Source: Schistosoma mansoni (taxonomy: Eukaryota; Platyhelminthes; Trematoda; Strigeidida; Schistosomatidae). From it: 64,000 bases of DNA. Shown here piece after piece: positions 57,621-64,000 of this stretch (within the stretch, counting starts at the first letter, position 1; each line of letters opens with the position of its first letter). The stretch lies in assembly GCF_000237925.1 (NCBI RefSeq), contig NW_017386006.1, positions 2,106,425 to 2,170,424 on the forward strand, read 5' to 3'. A program made the position numbers and the translations under genes. The notes beneath the pieces are model-generated. The model searched no databases. It saw only the letters and a program-made list of their open reading frames with translations, and was not told where the DNA came from.

Positions 57621-57720
57621 AATAGTCCCATACTTGGATGAAACAGCCGTCCAGTGCTTCTAGATTTTCAATGGTGGTCTAACTTAGATCGGTTCGTGAT
57701 TTCATGAAATTCAACAATCT
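57376..57720 (-). mobile_element. SINE-C pieces, opposed
   Basis: A minus-strand copy (tail GTTAGACCACTCTTGAAGAT on the plus strand, ribozyme region, box B GGGAATCGAACTCAGG) meets a plus-strand copy that ends with GGTGGTCTAACTTAGATCGG at 57670-57692. Confidence 0.75.
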
Positions 57721-59215
57721 CCACAACCTGTTACCGAAAATTGGAATATCTTGTTAAAACACAATTCACGATTCTCTATTTTTTCCAAGTGAAACAGGTA
57801 TGTTGTGACCTACAAAAGATATTTTGCAGCTCAACTACTAATGTTTGTTAGTGTCTTACTGTTTTTACGCCCTTAGAATTCTCCAATTATCTGAACTGCT
57901 TCAAGCATTTTGTATTAGAACTATCATGGTCTCTTCCTCTGAATGTTTGTTTTTACGAATTCGGCTATGAAAATTAAATCATACAAATCATTCAAAATAA
58001 GGGCTATCCAGCCTGATATTAGACTCAGCATGGATATTTCAGTGTCTAGTCACTCGATTGCACTAATTCCAATGAGTTTGGTAGTCGTTTTTGGATTTTT
58101 ATGACTTGTAATTTGAATGAGTGCATTTCCCCCAATGTAATAACGTTTTCGAATACCAGGAATTATCGCATTACGAGGTAAGTAGTCAGTTAGTTTCTGT
58201 GTAAAAATAATAAAGTGATTATTCAAGTGCTAAGGAAAGATGATTACTTGAAGAATAAATAAATAAGTTAATTGGTTGGTGTTAAGTCGGCTCACAGTAA
58301 ACTCTATCAGAGCCTCCAGAGGCTCATAAAGAGCCTCGACCAATCAGCGACTAGTTAGAAGCTATGCTACTAAAATAACGAGATCCTGATTGGCTGTTTA
58401 ACACACTGCTACTATGGAAACTCAAGGTCCCTTAATTACTATGATGCCCCTGTATTTTCTGTACATAAATGAATCCTGTAGTAAAGCTCTTCCCACACAC
58501 TTTGGGCCTTTTCTCTGGTCTTCAAGTCGGTGTATAGTTCTAGCTCGGGGGTACGGAACTAGCTTAGGGAAGCAAATATAGCGTTCACAATCGGTCAGAC
58601 GTAACAATTGGCTACAGCCTAGGTCAAATACATAACAAATTGGCGACGGGGATTCAATTATTACGAGCCAATGACTATTCTTTCAGCTTCAGCTTATTAT
58701 TGTAAGTATTCGTTTATCTGAGCATGTAAGTCGTGGTTTTGGACTTTGTTTTATTTATCCTTTGTACTCAATATATATGGCTTTACAATAGGTAAATAAT
58801 CTGTAATTCGTTACTACATTGTACCACCAATTGTGTTTTCTATTTTATGCTACACATCTATAACATATTTCCACAGCGCAGTTACAGTATGATTATATAT
58901 ATATCACTTACAAGACCACAACTCATCATAGTTAAAAATTCCGGATACATGATTAGTTAAATGTGTTACCCATCAATGGTAAGAGATATATTAACGGTTG
59001 GTGAGTTAGGTGAAAACTCGCAGTTAGGACAATATTAAGACAACGCAAACCAATTATTTATGGATTTGCCAAATAATAGTTTTCAAAATTCCGTCTCATC
59101 CATTTATTTGCACGTTTCTTAATACAAACCATTCCAAAAAATTTAAAGTGTGCTTTGTTTAAGCAAGACCTTGGTAAGAAAAGGGCTGACATTAAAACGA
59201 TTATTTTAATAAATT
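57721..59215. other. Intronic DNA, nothing recognised
   Basis: No exon or known repeat; the minus frames at 58422-58607 and 59058-59246 have no support. Confidence 0.45.
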
Positions 59216-59440
59216 CATTTAGTATTGTTCGCTTGAATCTTCCCATCGATGTGTTAGGACTGCAACTGGTCAGTCTCTAATTGGCATATGTGCATACTGT
59301 GCGTATTGCCTCGATATAGCCTTAATTCACAAGCATGGTAAGCAGAGATGGATAGTGGCTAGCAGTGGAATCCAGGACTATCTTAATAATTGAGATCATG
59401 AATCAATTGAAGCTAGACCACCATGGAAAACCTGGAACGA
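59216..59440 (-). mobile_element. SINE-A fragment fused to SINE-B tail
   Basis: SINE-A flank and start of ribozyme break off at CCAGGAC (59372), followed directly by a SINE-B tail (CAATTGAAGCTAGACCACC). Confidence 0.75.
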
Positions 59441-60037
59441 CAAATTTAGAGAGTATGATCACAAATATTTAAAAAAGTGACTGGCTATCGAAATATGTGC
59501 ACAATATACCTAGGTGCACACTTTCCACCCCTCCCACGAAATATATGAAGATAATAACATTTTTCCGAACAAATTATAGCTAGTTGTGACCACGTTCAAA
59601 ATTGGATCTAAACTGGGGATAGCGTGATATCTAGCGTTCATTGTTATTCAAAAAGGAATCACCGCAAAAGTTATTGACATTGATATTCATATTACAACAA
59701 CAGTACACACTTATATCATTTTCAAAATAATTAATTTTGACCGAGAGATTTAAGGAGTGCAAATTGGAGATTACTGATTACTGTAGTAGGCGAGTGTGGA
59801 TAGAAAATTCAAACCACAGCTGTTCTAATATTATCCGTAATGAGAAAAAAATAAGGCGAACAAAATATTACTGGCTTTGTTATTATCACTATTATTATTG
59901 TTATTATTATTACTACTATTACTATTAACATTCCAGTCTTAAAACGACAGGCTTGCATATGAGAAAAGTCTTATTTGTTGTCATCAACACAAGCACTTGA
60001 TACATCCAAGTTTCATCATTTGTTCTCCATATTTCAG
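59441..60037. other. Intronic DNA with TTA/TAC triplet run
   Basis: Imperfect triplet microsatellite at 59880-59930; otherwise nothing. Confidence 0.5.
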
Positions 60038-60115
60038 CCAACTGAAGAAGATCTAACGAAGAAGGATGAAACAATTGATTTGTTAAAAAGACAACTAGAT
60101 GGATTGCAAACTAAG
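60038..60115 (+). CDS. EEA1-like gene, coiled-coil exon
   Basis: 78 nt, acceptor ATTTCAG, donor AAG|GTGAAT, phase 0 at both ends. Encodes PTEEDLTKKDETIDLLKRQL and DGLQTK, a clear heptad pattern (IDLLKRQLDGL). Confidence 0.82.
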
Positions 60116-60179
60116 GTGAATGATTCCAATTTTTGATGAATTAATATGATGTATTCATTTTTATTCTGTTCAATTACAG

Positions 60180-60257
60180 GAAGAGATTATAAAGAGAGAT
60201 GCAAGCACTTACTTTGATATTGACACTAGAGATGTTCAGACACAATATGTTTCAGAG
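60180..60257 (+). CDS. EEA1-like gene, exon
   Basis: 78 nt, acceptor ATTACAG, donor GAG|GTGAGA, phase 0. Encodes EEIIKRDASTYFDIDTRDVQ and TQYVSE. Same length and phase as the exon before it; the intron between is only 64 nt. Confidence 0.82.
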
Positions 60258-60820
60258 GTGAGACTAGTGTTTCTTGATATTCTTTTTTTTCAATAAGTGT
60301 TTTATATCAAATATACATGCTTAATACCTAAAATAATATAGTGTAATTGATGTGTGGGCGAGAATGACAATGATTGATTGTCTTGATGAGTCAGACATTA
60401 GATAGGATGACAGGTGTTATATGTGTTATATATATTCCCCTATCCTTATTATGTATGAACTGTTCCTTGTTGATGGACACTTATTGACTAACTGTTCCTT
60501 TTGTCAGATTTTGGTGTGGAAATATATTGACGTTTTAGTCAGGCTAATCTCGTGTTCCTGATCTGAGTTGTGTTGAAGTCCTGTAGAATAGACACTGGGT
60601 GGGAATCTAGTGTAGATATTCGTCTAACGTAAATTAACGTCCCACATACTTGTAGAAAGTGAAAGGACTGTTATAACCAGGAACCCTGAAGTTATAATCA
60701 GTATCCTCTTATCGTTTATAACAGTAATTAGGAAATAGCGAAATAGAGTGAATGCTGACTAAATTCCTTATGTTTGAAGGTATCTGTGCCAACGACGGAC
60801 TTGATAATTTCAATTCAGAT

Positions 60821-60939
60821 TAGTAGAAGATTATATTTCTGACGTTCTGTGTCTTAATGTAAGTCACTTCTTCAGAGTAAATAAAAGAAGAAGTGACTAA
60901 TATTAAGGCACAAAACGTCAGCAATACAATCTTCTACTC
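60821..60939. repeat. P1 motif inverted pair (hairpin)
   Basis: Two ~52-nt arms (60821-60872 and 60888-60939) are inverted copies with a 15-nt loop. Each arm contains the AAGTGACTTA..AACGTCAG..TCTTCTACTCA motif of the P1 repeat. Confidence 0.75.
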
Positions 60940-62269
60940 ATTAGGATATCAAAATAATATATCTATTATTAAATTCTTCACATGTTTTGAAGAATAACAG
61001 TACAAAGATACATGAATGATATTAACAGTTACAATGACCTTTGAATAAAATTAGTTTTTGTTCTGAAAATAGAAAAGAGGGTAGGCCTGTAAGTACATTG
61101 ATCAAATTAAGTCATCTTATAATTAAGATAATCGTTGGCTTATTATACCTGGTTTTAGCCAAGGTAAGAACAGGCTGAACATTTGTGTTTTGTATATACG
61201 TCTCTAGTTTTTTCTAATCCGAATAACTATTGATTCCGCTGTTCGAAGGATTTTGAATCTGATAGATTTTGCCATAAAATTACTAGCTCGACAAGCTATT
61301 AAAAATAATTAATTCATTCTGACACTGATTAATTTAGACTAGATTGGCAAGTGTTAAGCTATTTTTTGCCTTATCTTGACTACATCTTCGCTCATCCATG
61401 CTGACAGGTGCTTAAGAGCAGAAGAACGTAATTCCCTAAAACATTGATTTAACTGGTTTTAAAAGACCACTTGGATTGGTAAATGCAAATGGAGGTGGCT
61501 AGTCTAGGTGATTTGTCGTTTATTATTACCGTCACCATCAGATTATTAATTTTGATGTATAACTATTAAACCTAATAAGAATTTATTGAGAAGAACATTA
61601 TTTTTTTGATATATTTGTGTGACTAGGGTTTTATAATGTCAAATATATATTTATTTTTTCATACTACACTGAGCATATTTATATACTGATTTAGATTTCT
61701 AGTGAAATACTGTGTAAGAATTGAACTTTGAACAGATGTGGCAAATATTAAGTGGGTACTCACGTTTTGAAGATCAATCGTAGGGAATCGGCTGTTTAGT
61801 CATCTCATCATATGTACTATGGATTGTTTATTAATTTTGATATGTCCATAGATATGTTTTATTTAAACCAATAGTGCTGATGCTCCGAATAAGTGACCTG
61901 ATATGCTTAAACTCCTCAGTCCCGAAGCCTCACTCAGAGAGCGGGAATAAGAGCCAATGTAATCTTTCTAAAGCCGACTTAAGAACCCACTTTATTATAA
62001 ACGTGAATTATATGATCACAACGCACCATAAATAACAGATTTTGGCATTTGTTTAACAAAGACATTTCAGTTACAAAATCTAAATAACAGGTTTATGTAG
62101 TTAAATTGCAATAATTTAGGAACACAAAAAGATATAACAATGGTCTGTGTATCAAATGAAAGTGTCTTATTAATATAAGATAGAAGTATATGTACTAATC
62201 TCTCGAAAAATTAGCTTACAAAGTTTTTTATTCTCACTCACTCTTCTTATCCTAACAAATATGTGTATA
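60940..62269. other. Intronic DNA, nothing recognised
   Basis: No supported exon; AT-rich. Confidence 0.5.
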
Positions 62270-62465
62270 GTAAGCAAAGATGGATAATGGCTAGCAGTGG
62301 AATCCAGGACGCGCGTTTCGTCCTATCTTTGCTTACCATGTTTGAATTTAGGCTATATCGAGGCAATACGCACAGTATGCACATATGCCAATTAGAGACT
62401 GACCAGTTGTAGTCCTAAACATCAATGGGAAGATTCAAACAAAACAATACTAAGTGAATTTAAAT
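62270..62465. mobile_element. SINE-A fragment with inverted ends
   Basis: A minus-strand ribozyme half (GGAATCCAGGACGCGCGTTT) is enclosed by GTAAGCAAAGAT and ATCTTTGCTTAC, then continues into the plus-oriented flank. tRNA-like part and CTGACGA box absent. Confidence 0.75.
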
Positions 62466-62960
62466 CTGTGTATAGTTTTTTAGTGACACTAATTATTTCA
62501 TAGACTGTATTAATATATTTTATGAAATACTTTTTACAGTGCATGTTATTAAGATCGAAATAAAATATTAGTTTATAAAGTCTCTTACAATTAACATTAG
62601 TTATAAATTAAACCATACAATGTACAATAGTTTGTGGTAACATTATAGGTTCACCTATTCTCTGTCATATTGATTGATCACTTGAGGAATGGCTATTGTC
62701 ATGTTTGTGTGTAGCCCTTATTGCTGGTCGGATTTTATCTTTAAAATTATGTGGTCACTACTAGTCTAAGTGATCGTAATCTTGAGTAATTCTTTCACAC
62801 AGTGAAAGGATAATTCTTCTTGAGGCACTTGAATCAGAAATTGGATTACTGATAATGATAACCCTAGCCTCCTTGGCTATCTCAGTATTCAGCTTTTTTT
62901 TTATTTTACTCAAGTAGTTTTTGTAAATAAGTTTGATTTGAAAATAATTGATAATAAGGG
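62466..62960. other. Intronic DNA, nothing recognised
   Basis: No signal seen. Confidence 0.5.
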
Positions 62961-63440
62961 ATTGTGGAGATAGTTAAATTTCATTGAAATTATGAACCGA
63001 TCTAAGTCTGACCACAATTGAAAACCTGAGAGCATCTGAGGGTTCATGATTTTAATAAAATTAAACTATCTCCACAGCCTCTTACTGACAATTATCGTGT
63101 GCTCACTAGTGACTAGCTTTGAGAGGAAATTTCCGGAGTTCTAATGAGAAGCCGTGACCAGTAGAGCTGATCATTATCGGATATGAGGCATTTATCCACC
63201 GAAAAAAATGAAAGTTCGTCGCTCAATATAGTGTATGGATTGAGGCTAAACATCAACATCATTGGATACATTCGCACACTAGACCCAAGGTCCTGGTTTC
63301 AATTCTCACATTTGGGATCGTGGACTAACACTGCTGACGAGTTTCACACTAGGACGAAACGGTCTTTAGTGCTTCTAGATTTTCAATGTTGGTCTAACTT
63401 AGTTCGGTTCATGACTTCAACTGAAAATAATTCTAACCAT
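62961..63440 (+). mobile_element. SINE-C copy with leader
   Basis: A tail in reverse (62990-63040), leader (GCTCACTAGTGACTAGC), degenerate tRNA-like part, ribozyme remnant with CTGACGAG and GGACGAAACGG (63335-63361), tail TCTAACTTAGTTCGGTTCAT. Cleavage triplet GTC reads TCT. Confidence 0.7.
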
Positions 63441-63635
63441 AAACCAATGTCAGTTGTAATCAATTAAAATGAAACGAAACAATTGTTCGTTTCTCTCTTC
63501 CTTTCAATGATTTTTTAGCTAATATAAGATTACCTTCATACGTTATCTATGACAATTACCTTTATACTTTTTCACATTACAAATTATAATGAATTGAATC
63601 CATCTATATTATACTATTTTTAACTATACTTTCGT

Positions 63636-63660
63636 CATTATTATTATTATTATTATTATT
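63636..63660. repeat. (TTA)n microsatellite
   Basis: About eight TTA/ATT triplets just upstream of the next exon's acceptor. Confidence 0.85.
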
Positions 63661-63673
63661 CAATTTTCCTTAG

Positions 63674-63784
63674 GGATCAATAGAGAATAATCTACCTGAA
63701 AGTACAACAAAATTATTAAATGAGAATAGTTTATTATTAGAAGAAAAATTAAAATCTCTCTCATCTGAAAATGATTCTTTAAAA
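63674..63784 (+). CDS. EEA1-like gene, coiled-coil exon
   Basis: 111 nt, acceptor TTCCTTAG, donor AAA|GTAAGA, phase 0. Encodes GSIENNLPESTTKLLNENSL then LLEEKLKSLSSENDSLK, a strong leucine heptad. The gene continues beyond the window. Confidence 0.82.
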
Positions 63785-63837
63785 GTAAGATTATTTTTTA
63801 TTAGAAATTAACCAATAAATAATTTTCAGAAGGGGAT

Positions 63838-64000
63838 TTTGTGGAGATTTTAGTAATTTGATATAGTTGAGATCATGAGTCAATTGAAGCTAGACAACCA
63901 TGGAAAACATGGAAGTATTGGACGGCCGTTTCGTTCTATTATGGGACTCCTCAGCAGTGCGCATCCACGATCCTGACTCGCGAGATTCGAACCCAGGACC
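63838..64000 (-). mobile_element. SINE-B copy, cut by window end
   Basis: Tail, hammerhead (CTGAGGAG, CGAAAC, CGGCCGTC intact; stem I with two mismatches) and box B region CGAGATTCGAACCCAGG; the remainder lies outside. Confidence 0.85.

Noticed and set aside
1-64000. CRISPR arrays, operons, bacterial or viral genes
   Set aside because: No regularly spaced repeats; spliced exons, LINEs and SINEs show eukaryotic nuclear DNA. The only virus-like genes are the Gypsy elements.

Overview
The window reads as nuclear DNA of a trematode blood fluke, almost certainly a Schistosoma species. It is AT-rich and gene-poor, and it is packed with repeats characteristic of schistosomes: short Pol III-type repeats carrying hammerhead ribozymes, an RTE-clade LINE with TAAG tails, CR1-like LINEs, a Penelope-like fragment and Ty3/Gypsy elements of the CsRn1/Kabuki type. 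The introns of the host genes include 29-38 nt micro-introns.

Layout. 1-14.4 kb: intergenic or intronic DNA filled with hammerhead repeats (called here SINE-A, SINE-B and SINE-C by their ribozyme and tail sequences) and LINE 3' ends. 14.5-15.3 kb (minus): a long first coding exon of a DEG/ENaC-type cation channel. 15.4-24 kb: repeats, an RTE fragment cut by a 200-N gap, and two oppositely oriented solo LTRs. 24.1-26.8 kb: an almost complete but internally deleted RTE. 27-28.6 kb: Penelope-like and LINE remnants. 28.8-31.6 kb (minus): the last five exons of an EMC10 homologue (ER membrane protein complex subunit 10), three of whose introns are only 29-30 nt. 31.9-32.9 kb (minus): a CR1-like RT fragment. 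33.1-47.75 kb: three Gypsy retrotransposons nested in one another. 47.9-64 kb: CR1 remnants, a 479-bp inverted duplication and at least seven exons of a plus-strand zinc-finger/coiled-coil gene resembling EEA1, running off the right edge.

The central structure is the nest. Old element A (minus, decayed) was split inside its integrase by element C (minus, 33965-45770, TSD CGGT, gag and pol open). C was in turn split, downstream of its pol gene, by element B (plus, 34518-40746, TSD AGCA, one in-frame stop in RT). Both B and C carry the same gag/pol junction device: slippery heptamer GGGAAAC read as GCG-GGA-AAC, exactly 6 nt of spacer, a 7-8 bp stem, and loop sequence able to pair downstream as a pseudoknot. 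This is a complete -1 frameshift signal whose stems are unrelated in sequence between the two elements. Both also start minus-strand synthesis at a tRNA-Trp-like primer site with a second tRNA-matching block.

A second theme is the hammerhead repeats: several occur as head-to-head inverted pairs or tandem dimers, including two opposed ribozymes around one tRNA-like promoter, and an inverted pair sharing a 3-nt insertion at the predicted scissile position.

Limits: exon calls rest on splice signals, phase agreement and recalled family resemblance; no alignment or folding program was run.
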